A DNA stretch of 64,000 bases from Apiotrichum sp. Y4204 (Eukaryota; Basidiomycota; Tremellomycetes; Trichosporonales; Trichosporonaceae), in contig JAMYHL010000105.1 in NCBI GenBank assembly GCA_025531455.1, positions 45,638-109,637 of the forward strand, given 5' to 3'. The position numbers and the translations under genes were made by a program. Numbering within the stretch: the stretch's first letter is position 1; the number at the start of each line of letters is the position of its first letter. Below the pieces are notes generated by a model. It saw only the letters and a list, made by a program, of their open reading frames with translations, did no database searches and had not been told where the DNA came from. Below, piece after piece: positions 11,409 to 22,146 of this stretch.

Positions 11409-13165
11409 TTACTTGGCCGAACGGTCACCAGTGTTGCTGGCACCGCCACGGCCACGTCCACGGCCACGACCGGCGTTGCCCCCACGCTGGGCACCGCCCT
11501 CAACGCGCGCACCACCGCTAGGGCGGTTGGTGTCAGGGGCACCACGGCGACCACCCTTGGGGCCGCGCTCGTCCTTCTCCTTGCGGGTCTCAAAGTTGAG
11601 CTTGCCATCGTTGTGGGGAATACCACCCTCGCCGCCCTGGTGGGTGGGGAGCGAGGCGATAATAGCCTTGCGAGCGGCCTCGACCTTGGCAAACTCGACG
11701 AAGGCACAAGCCTTGCCCTTGACAATCTCGACCTTGACAACGTCGCCGAAGCGCGACGCAATCTGGCGGAGAGTGGGCTCATCAACTGCCTCGTTGGACG
11801 CCTGGTCCTGAGTCGACCAGTTTGGGAGCTTGACAAAGCAGTGGGGAGTCATGACCTTCATGGCGACGTCGACGTTGTGGTGGCGGCCACCAGCAGGTGC
11901 GGCCGGGGCGGCGGCCGCCGGGGCAGGAGCGGCGGGGGTGGTCTCGGCCTTCTTGGCGGCGGGAGGAGCAGCCGGAGCAGGGGCAGCCGGGGCAGCGGCG
12001 GCGGCGGTGTTTCCAGCAGCGGCAACAGCACCCCACGACTTGCCACCGGCTGCGAGCGACGCCCAGGTCTTGGGCTTGGCCGGAGCAGCAGGAGCAGCGG
12101 CCGGGGGCGCCGCAGGGGTAGCAGCGGCGGTCGCAGGAGCGCCGTTGCTTGGCGGGGCCGACTTGGTGGCGGCGGCGGGAGCTGGGGCGGGAGTGGGAGC
12201 AGGAGCTTCCTCAACAGGCTCAGGAGCAGCCGGCTCGGGGGCAGCCTTCTCCTTCACCGGGGCGGGGGTCTCAACAACAGGCTCGGGCTCAGACTCAGGC
12301 TCCGGAACAGCGGCTTCCGGCTCCGGTTCAGGCTCAGGAGCAGCAGCCTCGACCTTGGGCTCAGGGGTGGATTCAGGCTCCTCCTCCTCAACGGCGACAG
12401 GGGCAGCCGGGGCGGCGGCGGCGTGAGCCTGCTCGGCCTGGTTGACAGGGGCTGCGCTCACAATCGGGGCCTCCTCAACCTCGGGCTCCTCCTCCTCATC
12501 GGTCTCCTCCTTAAGGTAGCGGAAAATGTCGTTGAGGACGAAGTAACCGTTGGGCTGTTCGGCAAGGAAGAAGGTTTGAGCAAACTTGCGCCACGGCTTG
12601 TTGGCATTCGACATTTCACCAAGGACCTGGATGATGATACCACCGCCAGCGGACGACTGCGAGTCGATCGAGTTGATGTACACCTTGGCCTGGTCATACC
12701 CGATCTGGACAATGCGCTCATGGATCTCCTGTCACTGTGAGCTGTCCGCACACGAGTTTTGAGTTTCATATACACACCTGCTGGCCATGGGCCGGGGAAA
12801 CATCATCTCCCTCCTCGCCGTGGACGAATGTCGAGCGCTTGTTGTAGAAGCAGTGGAGACGGTGGGGCTGCTTGTTCACAAAGTTGCTGTAGTATGTGTG
12901 AGTGATTCCGCACATGGAGAGAGGTGTTGACTGTTGATCGGCGAGTGCACGAGCCCCAACAGTTGGAAGAAGCCGTTTTCTTTGCAAGTTTTTTGGACCT
13001 GACACTCGCCAGATGAAGAGTCAAGACCCGCGGGCTTACTCACTAGTACTGGGGAACAAACTGCCATCCGACATCACTCGGGGAAATGTTGGACTGCGAG
13101 CTGGCAGCCACGGGCTCGGTGGAGGAGGACGCAGTGGGATGACCGTTGGACTGGGGAGCGGACAT
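11409..13165 (-). CDS. G3BP/Bre5-like protein: NTF2 domain, acidic Pro/Ala-rich linker, RRM, RG tail
   Basis: Exons 13165-13044, 12886-12778 and 12728-11409 give 516 aa. Residues about 33-165 form an NTF2-like domain (VGWQFVPQYY, NKQPHRLHCFYNKRSTF, KVYINSIDSQSSAGGGIIIQVLGEM). A long Pro/Ala/Glu-rich linker follows, then an RRM from about residue 370 (PHCFVKLPNWS; RNP1 ACAFVEF) and a C-terminal RGRGRGRGG tail. This is the G3BP/Rasputin/Bre5/Nxt3 layout. Family members act in stress granules and as cofactors of the Ubp3/USP10 deubiquitinase; which role holds here is inference. Introns 1 and 2 fall inside the NTF2 domain; intron 1 is 157 nt. The gene is divergent from RPN12. Confidence 0.92.
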
Positions 13166-14381
13166 GGTGGCGGCTGAGGAGTCAGCATTAGAGAGCCCAT
13201 TTGAGAGGTCGACGAAGGAACAGCAGAAATAGGATGCCGCAAGCTGTCGCTAGCGTGCGGCGAGCCTCGCCAAACACTATGCACATGGTCGTGCATGCTG
13301 AAAAGAAGTTGGAATGCGTACGCACCTGTGGAGAGAGGAAGACGACCGTGTTAAGCAACGCAAAAACAGCAAGCGGGATGGGGAGGGAAGGTGACACCGG
13401 CGAGCTCCGTGAGTGGTGGTGCAAGTGGTGCAAGTGGTGGTATGAGGTGTCGTCGGTAAGAAAAAAGTGAGATGGACCAACTCGAACGAAACAGCGACAG
13501 CGGGGACAGAATTGAATTGCGTGTGCAGCCGCTGGATGATGGAGGATAAAGAAGGCGAGGGGGGGAGCACGAGAGTGACCTAAAGGTTCTGTGTGTGTGT
13601 GTGTGTGTTGTGTGTGTTGGAAGCGGGGGCAAGGCGAGTCAGCAAGTGAATTGCAACGACGAGCAAGGAATCTTTGATGATGGGCACGACGCGGCGCGCG
13701 GACGGCACTTGAGCCTGGAGCTCTGGAGCACTCTCTCTCTCTCTGGCCCTCTGGCCTGCCTGCAGCCTAAAAGCCAGCCCTGGGCCTCCGTCATGACACA
13801 CTGCTCCTATACTCTTCCTCCTCTTGTCGCTGGCACACAAAAAGGCACACACCATGCACACCACTCTGTCTCTCTCCCTTATCCCTCATCCAGACGCGGA
13901 CTCGTATGAGTCATCCGCGTGCTCCAGAGCCAGAGCCACACAGGATATGAGACCTCTGGCTGTATCGGAGTTATGTTGAATGTGGCACTTGCACACCCTT
14001 GGCACACTCAGCAGCCTAGGCCAGCCGACAAGGAGCCACGCGTCGTGCCTCGCATTCGCGCGCTCTCTGTACTGTACGCCGCTGGCCCTCATCCAACACT
14101 GACGTCGACTTGATTGCAATCGTGCTGCACACCCACGCACACATCAGAGGACAAACAGAAACGACAATCGAACTCCATCACTCCTTTCACTCATCAACGT
14201 CGATAATAACAGGGGACCTCGCTCGCATAGACCTGAAGACGACCCAAGATTCCAAGACGCACCACAGCTGAAAATAGAGAAGACGAGCTCGGCCCTCATC
14301 CACAACGCCCTCGTCAGCGTTGTACCACACCTCTCCCCGCGGTTTGCCTCGACAAATACCTAACTCCTGTTTTTATCCACA
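13166..14381. promoter_or_regulatory. Divergent promoter region, G3BP-like / RPN12
   Basis: A 1.2 kb gap between divergent start codons. It contains a (GT)n tract at 13590-13619 and a (CT)n stretch near 13731-13746. The 200 bp before RPN12 is rich in CAC and CCT, as expected of a 5' leader. No extra gene is seen. Confidence 0.55.
13590..13619. repeat. (GT)n microsatellite
   Basis: About 15 GT units with a TTG interruption in the divergent G3BP-like/RPN12 promoter region. Confidence 0.85.
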
Positions 14382-15377
14382 ATGTCCCTCGATCTTCAGC
14401 AGTCGCTCGCCCAGCTTCAGAAGGCATTTGATGCGCCTGGAGGGTCAAAAGAGGATGTGACAAAGCTGGTCACCGAGCTCAAGGTGAGTAATTACTGGAT
14501 GAGTTGTCCCATCTGACCTTCAGATCAAGCTTGCGCAGTCTGGCCTCTACTTTGCTCCTCCGAATGCCGACGTGCAGGACCTTGTTGCTGCCCGTGAGTG
14601 CAAGGATCTACTCGCGATATGATCCTTTATTTCGGCTGACATGTAGGCTCAATCATCGAGATCGCGACCTTCCATTCGTTGAGGCGAGGCAACCTCGGGG
14701 CATACGCGCAGTACAACGCCGCACTGCAACCTTTCTACGTCAATTTGGCGTCCGTTCTTCCGCCTTCCCCCAACCGGCCCATCATCATTGGCCTGCAGCT
14801 ACTGGCCATGCTTTCGGAGGGCAAGTACTCACAGTTCCACATGACTCTCGAAGGACTTGACGTTTCGGAATTGGGAGATGTGTTTGTGCGCTGGCCCGTC
14901 GACCTCGAGCGTTGGATGATGGAGGGAGCGTACAACAAGATCTACCGCGCGCGTGAACGTGTCCCTCGTGAGGAATACACTGTGCTGCTTGACCGCCTGA
15001 TGGGCACCATCCGTGAGCAGATTGCTCTTACGATCGAAACGTCGTACCCTTCGCTGCCTCTTCAGAACGCTGCTCAGCTACTCTTCTTCAAGAACGGAGA
15101 AACGAGCCAACTCGTTCAGTTTGCCACGCAGGTGGGCCTACTTTGTTCAAACTGATGCTGACATCAGCGTGGATGGGACCTCGAGCCATCGACGCAGACA
15201 TTTACCTTCCCTACGTCGCCGATCCCGGATATCGCTCTTGCAGCTGTTGCAGCCCACGACTCGTCCCGCATTACCCTCGACCTCGCCGGTGGTCAGGGTA
15301 TCAAGCGCGGTGGTCCGATGCAGTCCATGATCCGCCCTGCGCTCGACCTCGCACACCAACTGGAGGCCATTGTGTAG
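14382..15377 (+). CDS. RPN12: 26S proteasome regulatory subunit Rpn12 (PSMD8)
   Basis: Exons 14382-14483, 14524-14593, 14647-15131 and 15168-15377 give 288 aa, close to family length. The product starts MSLDLQQSLAQLQKAF, carries the helical repeats typical of lid subunits (RRGNLGAYAQYNAALQPFY, IIIGLQLLAMLSEGKYSQFHMTLE) and ends with a PCI domain and a helix PMQSMIRPALDLAHQLEAIV. Rpn12 joins the 19S lid last and couples lid assembly to the base, acting in nucleus and cytosol. Introns are 37-53 nt with consensus sites. The next gene on the same strand starts 235 bp downstream, so the intergenic space holds both a 3' UTR and a promoter. Confidence 0.95.
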
Positions 15378-15611
15378 GCGATAGAAGGGGTTTCAGTAGC
15401 CATTGCATGTATACGTATCATTGTGAATGCTGATGGTGGGAGGCTTGTAACAAGCGTGCAGCTGCCGCTTGTTCATGGAAGGAGGAGATAGATTGTTGAA
15501 CGGTACTGGTCCAGACAGTGTGCTCAGATCCTGGCAACTGGCTCAGTACAAAAATCCAAATTGTAACAACATCATCAACCTCCACTCTCCACCAACCATT
15601 CTAGGCGGACC

Positions 15612-16722
15612 ATGAGCAAACGTGCCGGCTCTCCAGACCACGGCCCCATTGCGCCCAAGAAAGCGCGTGCACATACGCTTCCGCATGCGCCGACACTCGA
15701 CTCATGGCTTCGCCCAGATGAGGAGCGTCCGCTTGTCGCCTCTTCACCACATCTGCACGCCTCGACATCCACATTCGTCAGCTTCAGCATTGCCTTTGTC
15801 CCACCACCCCATGTGCGGAACTCGGTGGCACTGACGAAGGAGGCGCGGCGCGTCGTCCGCGAACTGGACGTCGTGCGCCTCGTTGGCGAGGAGCTGATAG
15901 CTCGCAGCGAGGGTGCATTCGCAGACGGGAACGGGCGCGCACCCTCCAACTCTAAAGGAAAAGAGAGGGCACGCGAGCCGGACCACCGAATGTGGGCGGT
16001 ACGGACTCTCGGCCTCGGCGAGGGAAAGGATGGGACAGGAGGAGAGGGCGACTACCAAGTGCGTCACAGAACTGGCGCAGAACTGGAAGTGTTGCCAGCT
16101 TTCTAAGAGTTCATATTGTTGATATCAGCTGCTCGAGGCGTTCGATGACGATGGAGAGAAGTACGGCGGCGAGCGAGTGCTTCGCGTATTATCGGAGCAG
16201 GGAGGCATCGATGTCCTCACAATCTGTTGCCGTTGGGTGAGTCTCCTTTGGGTATCCGCAGCGACATTTGCTGACGACAGTTTGGTGGAGACATGCTAGG
16301 TGTTCGTACGAAACTGGTCGACCAACGCTCACCCGTAGCCAGCACGGTTTCACCATATGGGAATCACGGCGCAACACTCGCTCACGGAGCTACAGCGGCT
16401 CGTATCGCTACGCGACTTGCGAGCCGAGTTGGTGCGGCTTGACGGCGATATCGCCGGGGTGCGAGCAAAACTCGCCGGGGGGTCAGACCCATCCCCGACA
16501 AGAGCACCGGCTATGGACGGCTCGACAAACGCAACAGAAACAGCCAAGACGACCGCAGCTGGGATAAACTCCAACGGAGGAACTGGCCAGGCCCAATCAT
16601 ACTCTGATATCGAAGATATCGCCCGACTGGAACGCCTCGTGCAGGCGCGGACCAAGACGCTCGCCAACCTCGAGAGCCGCGTCGTTACGGCACAGTCTCG
16701 GGCTCCGGAGTCCGTCGCTTGA
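15612..16722 (+). CDS. IMPACT-family (UPF0029) protein without RWD domain
   Basis: Exons 15612-16058, 16129-16236, 16281-16299 and 16343-16722 give 317 aa. The IMPACT N-terminal fold runs from about 45 to 210: STFVSFSIAFVPP, then LLEAFDDDGEKYGGERVLRVLSEQG, IDVLTICCRWFGGDMLGARFHHM, matching the family signature D-D-D-G-E...RWFGG..LG..RF. The first part (residues 1-30) is basic with a PKKARA segment that may be a nuclear signal. After the domain comes a Glu/Arg/Leu-rich helix and a second predicted coiled coil (IARLERLVQARTKTLANLE). Yih1/IMPACT proteins bind Gcn1 through an RWD domain and restrain Gcn2; that RWD domain is absent here, so a Gcn2 link cannot be assumed. The FGGDMLG motif is carried by a 19-nt microexon. 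Confidence 0.8.
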
Positions 16723-17323
16723 GACGTGGGTAGTGAGGACATGGTTGGTGTATCTCCGGACGGCGTGGAAATTTTGCTAGATTTGCTCGTGTGCCCGTAG
16801 CGAGCGGTCCAAGGTGGCCACACGACCACGGCATACATGACCTTGACCTGTTCAATGACTGCCATGCAAGTGCTCTCCCTGATGTGGTGTCACCTGTGGC
16901 GCTGTGCTGAGCAGATTCCAGGCGTTTGGTGAATGCTGGATGTACTTAGTACTGGCCATACACTGGAAAATCTCTAGTTCTCCATCTCATGTCCTCGCTC
17001 GCCATCAAGTCTCACGCCCCAATAATCGGAATGTCACGAAGCCAGCTCCACCACTGGCTGACAGCTTGTCAACAGATCTACAACATGCCGTTCGGACGGA
17101 ATCAGCCCCTACATACAGGCGGATGAACATCTGCAGCGGATCAACTCCGGGAACTCTGGGTCCTTGTCTCTAGTAGCATTCTGAGCGAACAGCATTATCA
17201 TCTCGAATCTGCCCTTTATGCAAGACCATCTTGTATTGTTATTTGCTTGCAGGAGGCCCATTGTAATGCTGGTTTCATTGCTCACATGCTGATCTACCTT
17301 CTACGTCAGAGGCGGTTCGCAGA

Positions 17324-17382
17324 GGGGTCGCCGAGCAGGGGTCACCGAGCAGGGGTCGACGAGCAGGGGTCGCCGAACAGGG
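17324..17382. repeat. Minisatellite, 15-base unit GGGTCGCCGAGCAGG
   Basis: Four head-to-tail copies with single-base changes (GGGTCACCGAGCAGG, GGGTCGACGAGCAGG, GGGTCGCCGAACAGG). The unit length is a multiple of three, but no gene frame covers it. Confidence 0.85.
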
Positions 17383-17473
17383 AGCACCGTATGCACTACT
17401 GCACACTTGGGCACGAAGATGGGAGGCCTAGGCGGCTGCGCGGCTGGCTACTCTCAGCTGGAAAGCAATTCAT

Positions 17474-17502
17474 TCACTGATCCACTGATCCACTGATCCA
17501 CT
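17474..17502. repeat. TGATCCAC tandem repeat
   Basis: Three to four copies of the 9-base unit CTGATCCAC, non-coding. Confidence 0.75.
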
Positions 17503-18368
17503 GGTGTGCACGGCGCACACTGTGGCAGGGCCAGCTGTGGATCCCCGGGGATTACGGCGTCCACGCCGCACCTGCATGCATATGAATATATGACTATATA
17601 TGACGCTCGTGCGTCCGCACCCTGGTACCCTGGGGCCTCGGGGCCGCTCACGTGCTGTGCCAGCATGCCAGTAGCTCAGTAGCCAGTGCCAGTGCTCGCA
17701 CGCCCGCATCCACGACAGCAATTACAGCAACGCACCCGGCCCAGCCTAGCCCCGAGCGCCGAGCTGCCCTGCCCCGGCCTATGCCTTATCTCGCTGATCT
17801 CGCTAACGCTGAGCTTGCTGGAATTCCGGGATCCGGGAGCTACTGGGTGCAACAGCATCCAGAGCGCACTCTGCTCCATAAAGCGAATGCATGTCATAAA
17901 TGCAGGCCATATACCGTAGACCATTAGGATCCCAGGATCAGGGAGGTAGGACTGGTGGAGAGCATGCAGAGCAACGGTCGCCGACACACGGGAGGGAGAG
18001 AGGAGGCGAGACGGCAATCGATCCGCCCACTACCATTCTACGCACGTACCGACAGCAGCCCCGACCCGACCACCCGACCAACTGCAGTCAGTGCAAATAC
18101 GATATACGCTCGTTGACTTCTTGTGTGTGCCTCAATCGCTCGCTCCCCTCCATCTCTCATTGTCTCTCTTCTGTTTTTTTTTTTGGCTTTCAGCCTCATC
18201 AACCCCTTCGTACTTGTCTCCGCACCACCGGATACTGGGTACACCAAGTACTGCCGAGCGCGTATCCTTTCTGGGCCCTTCCGCTGGGCTACCTCCTTCC
18301 CCTCCCACAGGATATATCCACCTCGACATCTGCCATCTATACCAACCACACAGACACCATCTCGCGCC

Positions 18369-19988
18369 ATGCCCGTGTCGACGCAAAACCCGCAGCGGCC
18401 GCAGCGCACTGTTGCCATCCTGGGTGTGTCATATGGCGGCGCGCGTGCCGCAATGATGCTCGGCCAGAGTTTGCCAGACGATTGGCGTGTTGTCGCAATC
18501 GACCGCCAGTCGCACATGAACCGTAAGTTAATGTAACCCACGAGTGGAGAGCGAGTGGATGCTCGACTTGCATTCTTGTCGCACTGGGCAGGGAACCGGG
18601 ACTCGGCGACGGAGACTGATAACGGCGTTCCGCGTTTTGCGAAGATCATCCGTCTTCCTTCATCTACGAAATGTTTCTGACTCTCCAGACGTCTATGTCT
18701 TCCCTCGCTATGTCATAGTTCCCGAGCACGCGCCAAAGGCATTCGTACCGTATCGCAGCCTCTTCGCTCCCCCACCACCTGGATGTGTACTTCCGACACC
18801 GCCCCCGACTCCGCGGTTGGACCGACATGTGCTGATGCAGGGTCACATTGTGTCCTTGCAACGCAACTCGGTCACCGTGTTGCTACCCGACGAGAAGGGC
18901 ACATATGACGGGCTGGCCGATGACGGAAGCGATGCGCCGCCGGAGCGCCTTCAGACGATCGATTTTGAGTATTGCATCTACGCACTCGGATCCATGCTTC
19001 CGGCGCCGTGCGACATCTGGGGAGAGAACGGAAGGACACAGCTGCCGGGCAGGGGAAGCAAAAGCGGAGGTGTTCAGTGGATGAAGCGCAATAATGAGGT
19101 GCTGGCGCGCTCACAGCGCATCTGCGTCGTTGGTGCCGGTGCATTGGGGATTCGTGAGTATCCAACCAAGTATTTCGTTTGAAGCGTTTGTCTAGGTATC
19201 CACTAACGTCAGAATTCTCTTCCGATATCAAGGACCTCTGGCCAGAGAAGGAGGTCACTCTGATCCATTCAGGCCTCCGCGTGCTACCGCGCTATCCCGA
19301 GGAGATGCACGAGGAGGTGATGGACGGGTTGGACAGCCTCGGTGTCAAGGTTATTCTGGGCGAACGTGTAGTGGTCTGGCCCGAATCGATGAACATCCTT
19401 GATGGCTCCGAGAAGACGGTCACGACCGACCGCGGAACGAGCGTCACAGCCGACTACATTCTGGCATGCACTGGCCCGCTGCCTCACTCGGAGTTGATGC
19501 GTCGGTTCGCCCCGCAGGCCATCGCCCCTAATGGCCGCATTCGCGTCAAGCCTACAACACAGGTCGACGTGTCCGATCCCTCAAGACCATCCATCGTCGA
19601 CAGCATGTCGCACCTCACAATCAACGGGCGAGAACCTGCCGACCCCTTGTCACACATTTTTGTGATAGGTGACTGCGCCAACACTACCGCCATCCTCGCT
19701 GGTCACACTGCATTTTGGCAGGGCGAGGTGGCGGCCCGCAATGTTCAGCGAATGGTCGACGCATGTGCCCGTGCACCGGATGGCTGCGCGAACGGGACGA
19801 CGCTGCTCCCCCCTCCGCTGGAGACATACATTCCCGGTCCGCCTGCTATCAAGGTCACGCTTGGCATCCACCACTACGTGATGGCAAGCGGCGCCACAGT
19901 AACTTTCGGCGACGACGGCCACGAGGATCTGCAGGCTCGCGCAATGTGGCCAGTCTTTGGCGCCGCAAACTGCACAGATGACCAGTAG
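18369..19988 (+). CDS. AIFM2/FSP1-like FAD-dependent NAD(P)H oxidoreductase
   Basis: Exons 18369-18522, 18689-19153 and 19213-19988 give 464 aa. The first nucleotide-binding motif is VAILGVSYGGARAA near residue 14; the HVYVFPRYVIVPEHAPKAFVPY segment that follows is typical of fungal AIFM2/FSP1-like proteins; the second Rossmann motif is ICVVGAGALGIQFSSDI near 195; and the C-terminal FAD motif is HIFVIGDCAN. Such enzymes reduce quinones with NAD(P)H; human FSP1 regenerates CoQ and guards against lipid peroxidation. Quinone use here is inferred. The start Met has no Gly at position 2, so the N-myristoylation seen in human FSP1 is not supported. Intron 1 is 166 nt; I placed its acceptor at the CAG before 18689 because only that restores the conserved NHVYVFPR junction. 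Confidence 0.82.
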
Positions 19989-20390
19989 TGCTCGGATGAG
20001 TGTTTCCAAGTGCAAAAGATTTGACGCGTTAGTAACGAGAGCATGTATTTTATATTCTATGTGTATTGCGCCAAGAGGCGTTCAAGAGCTGCGGACGGGT
20101 AGGAGGCATTCCTCACATTCCTTAGTTTACGAACCGACATGTTGGGGTGACCATACGTGATCCTAAGCGACCCCTGGCGTGAAGCTGTTCCAATACGAGA
20201 GATGAGGTTTATGCCATCAGCTGCAACAATGCTCTCTCTGCCACCGCAAGACAAACACGATGGCTGTGCATCTCAAGTAGACTATCGAAAGCGAAGTACA
20301 GAATGCCCAAAGGCGGAGAAAACGAAGTGACTAGTTGAGCATGGATGTGATGTATGACAGATCCATGCAACGCCAAGGCTGGCCGACAGT
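19989..20390. other. Convergent 3' intergenic region
   Basis: About 400 bp between the ends of the AIFM2-like gene (+) and H2B (-). Two 3' UTRs are expected. No gene or clear structure is seen. Confidence 0.6.
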
Positions 20391-20927
20391 TTACTTGGAC
20401 GAGGAGAACTTGGTGACGGCCTTGGTGCCCTCCGAGATGGCGTGCTTCGAGAGCTCACCGGGCAGGATAAGACGAACAGCGGTCTGAATCTCGCGCGACG
20501 AAATGGTGGAACGGTGGTTGTACGACGCAAGCTTCGAGGCCTCGGTGGCGATCCGCTCAAAGATGTCCGAGACGAATGAGTTGAGAATAGCCATGGCCTT
20601 GTTGCTGCACTGTGAGAATGACTCGCCAACAGCCGGGCCGCCAATCACATCCACACTCACGAGATACCAGTGTCGGGGTGGACCTGCTTGAGGACCTTGT
20701 AGATGTACGAGGAGTAGGTCTCGACACGCTTCTTGGTGCGCTTCTTGCCACCCTCCTTGGTCGAGGATGAGGTCTTGGCAGCCTTAGCGGGAGCCTTCGA
20801 CGCGGCAGCGGGGGCCTTGGAGGCCTGCGAGGCGGGAGCCTTGGAAGCGACAGCGGACTTGGGGGGCTGGGGAAATCAGTATGAGAACCCGAGCGAAAAA
20901 CGGCGCTAACAACGACTGACTTACCAT
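20391..20927 (-). CDS. HTB1: Histone H2B
   Basis: Exons 20927-20925, 20866-20661 and 20604-20391 give 140 aa. The first coding exon is just the ATG: a GTAAG donor follows it at once and the 58-nt intron ends CAG before CCCCCCAAGTCC (PPKS). The tail is Ala/Lys/Ser-rich with KAPA repeats; the histone fold is standard ([91 protein letters not shown]). H2B pairs with H2A in the nucleosome; the conserved C-terminal Lys in GTKAVTKF is the Bre1 ubiquitination site in yeast. The gene is divergent from H2A across 703 bp. Confidence 0.97.
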
Positions 20928-21188
20928 TGTGACGGTTGGTTACTCGAAAGAAAGAGATGAAGAGACACGAAGACAAAGTGGATGGGTTGTTGATGATAGA
21001 GGGAAGGAAAGAGATAAATCCAGGAGAGCAAAAGTGCAAGGTGACCTTATACTCCCAAAGATCCAAAAGGGGGACAACCAGCGCGTGCGAGCAAACGCCA
21101 AACGCCATGACGCGCCCGTTGTTTTCCTTTTGCACTTTTGGGTGGTGGATGATGGATGCGGAAGCAATTTTTGTTTAGTGCAGATCCT

Positions 21189-21217
21189 AGATCATTATTG
21201 ATCATTGATCATTGATC
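21189..21217. repeat. Repeated GATCATT units in histone promoter
   Basis: Three to four copies of GATCATT(G/A) in a row, near the middle of the H2B/H2A spacer. A role as a protein-binding array is possible. Confidence 0.6.
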
Positions 21218-21305
21218 CACCATCCCACACCATAGGGTGACGCGTCACTTTTGGCGCGTTCCGCGGATCAGCCTCGTTCTGATCACATGCCCTTGATTCG
21301 ATGGT

Positions 21306-21332
21306 CCAATCAGATTCACGAATCAGTCCAAT
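21306..21332 (+). promoter_or_regulatory. Paired CCAAT boxes
   Basis: Two copies of TCCAATCA 22 bp apart (CCAAT at 21306-21310 and 21328-21332), about 300 bp upstream of the H2A ATG. CCAAT is the Hap2/3/5 (NF-Y) site; binding is inferred. Confidence 0.55.
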
Positions 21333-21349
21333 CACTGTCACCCACCAAA

Positions 21350-21369
21350 AAAAGTATACGTATACTTTT
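21350..21369. promoter_or_regulatory. 20-bp perfect palindrome, possible dimer-binding site
   Basis: AAAAGTATAC followed directly by its reverse complement, with no spacer. It lies between the CCAAT pair and the H2A TATA box. Confidence 0.6.
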
Positions 21370-21501
21370 ACTGCTGGATTGATGAGATCACGGGACTTTG
21401 CCAAATGCACACATGTCATTTCGCGTCAACTTTGGAGTGATCAGAAGGAAGCTCAATTCGCTGTGATCAACACGAGCGCAGCTCGCAAAGATTGTGTTTG
21501 T

Positions 21502-21508
21502 TATAAAA
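21502..21508 (+). promoter_or_regulatory. TATA box of H2A
   Basis: TATAAAA 123 bp before the H2A start codon, followed by a T-rich then CT-rich leader. Confidence 0.65.
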
Positions 21509-21630
21509 GTCTTCGTGACGCGTACAACCAGTCTTTTTTTTCCCTCTCTTTCCCATCCACAACCACAACTTGCGTCAAGCCGCCCCCTCAACCTTCTCCG
21601 CTCAACCCAACCAACCCAACTTCAATCAAC

Positions 21631-22146
21631 ATGTCTACTGGTGGCAAGTCTGGTGGCAAGGCCGGTGCCGAGACCAAGTCGTCCTCCCGCTCGGCCAAGG
21701 CCGGTCTTCAGTGTACGTTGACAGGCGGCTAACGCTCCGCTCCAATCCTGACTGCAATTGCTGACTCGTTTTTCAGTCCCCGTTGGTCGTATCCACCGTC
21801 TTCTCAAGCGCGGCAACTACGCTCAGCGTATCGGTTCCGGTGCCCCTGTCTACCTCGCCGCCGTTCTCGAGTGTAAGTTGTGTCGGGGACATCCAGGCAA
21901 ATCCATCCTAACGTTGCAGACCTCGCCGCTGAGATCCTCGAGCTTGCCGGTAACGCCGCTCGTGACAACAAGAAGTCGCGTATCGTCCCCCGTCATCTTC
22001 AGCTCGCCGTCCGCAACGACGAGGAGCTGAACAAGCTCCTCGGCAACGTTGTCATCTCGCAGGGTGGTGTCCTCCCCAACATTCTCTCCGAGCTCCTTCC
22101 CGCCAAGACCGGCACCAAGAAGCCCAAGCCTTCGCAGGAGGCCTAA
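21631..22146 (+). CDS. HTA1: Histone H2A with C-terminal SQE motif
   Basis: Exons 21631-21712, 21777-21872 and 21920-22146 give 134 aa. The sequence is a canonical H2[13 protein letters not shown] tail, [91 protein letters not shown] in full register, then a basic tail ending KPSQEA. The SQ near the end (S131) is the Mec1/Tel1 target that marks DNA breaks in fungi, so this gene serves as both bulk H2A and H2A.X. Both introns are phase 1 and lie inside the histone fold. I saw no sign of an H2A.Z-type change. Confidence 0.97.

Larger units (their letters stand above)
16723..18368. other. Intergenic with minisatellites; AIFM2-like promoter
   Basis: About 1.6 kb without a supported gene. It holds a 15-base minisatellite at 17324-17382 and a TGATCCAC tandem repeat at 17478-17502. 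From about 18030 to 18368 the sequence turns CT-rich with a T-run at 18174-18184, consistent with the leader of the following gene. Confidence 0.55.
20928..21630. promoter_or_regulatory. Divergent H2B/H2A histone promoter
   Basis: A 703-bp spacer between the H2B and H2A start codons, so the two genes are probably co-regulated in S phase. Visible elements are a TATAAGG on the minus strand (21045-21051) about 118 bp from the H2B ATG, a TATAAAA on the plus strand (21502-21508) about 123 bp from the H2A ATG, two CCAAT boxes (21306-21310, 21328-21332), a 20-bp palindrome (21350-21369), and a block of repeated GATCATT units (21189-21217). The two TATA-like boxes are almost symmetric about the centre. 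Confidence 0.8.

Noticed and set aside
10995..12740. 581-codon plus-strand open frame
   Set aside because: It is the antisense shadow of the G3BP-like coding exon; the Gly/Arg/Ser-rich product mirrors the Pro/Ala-rich linker on the real strand.
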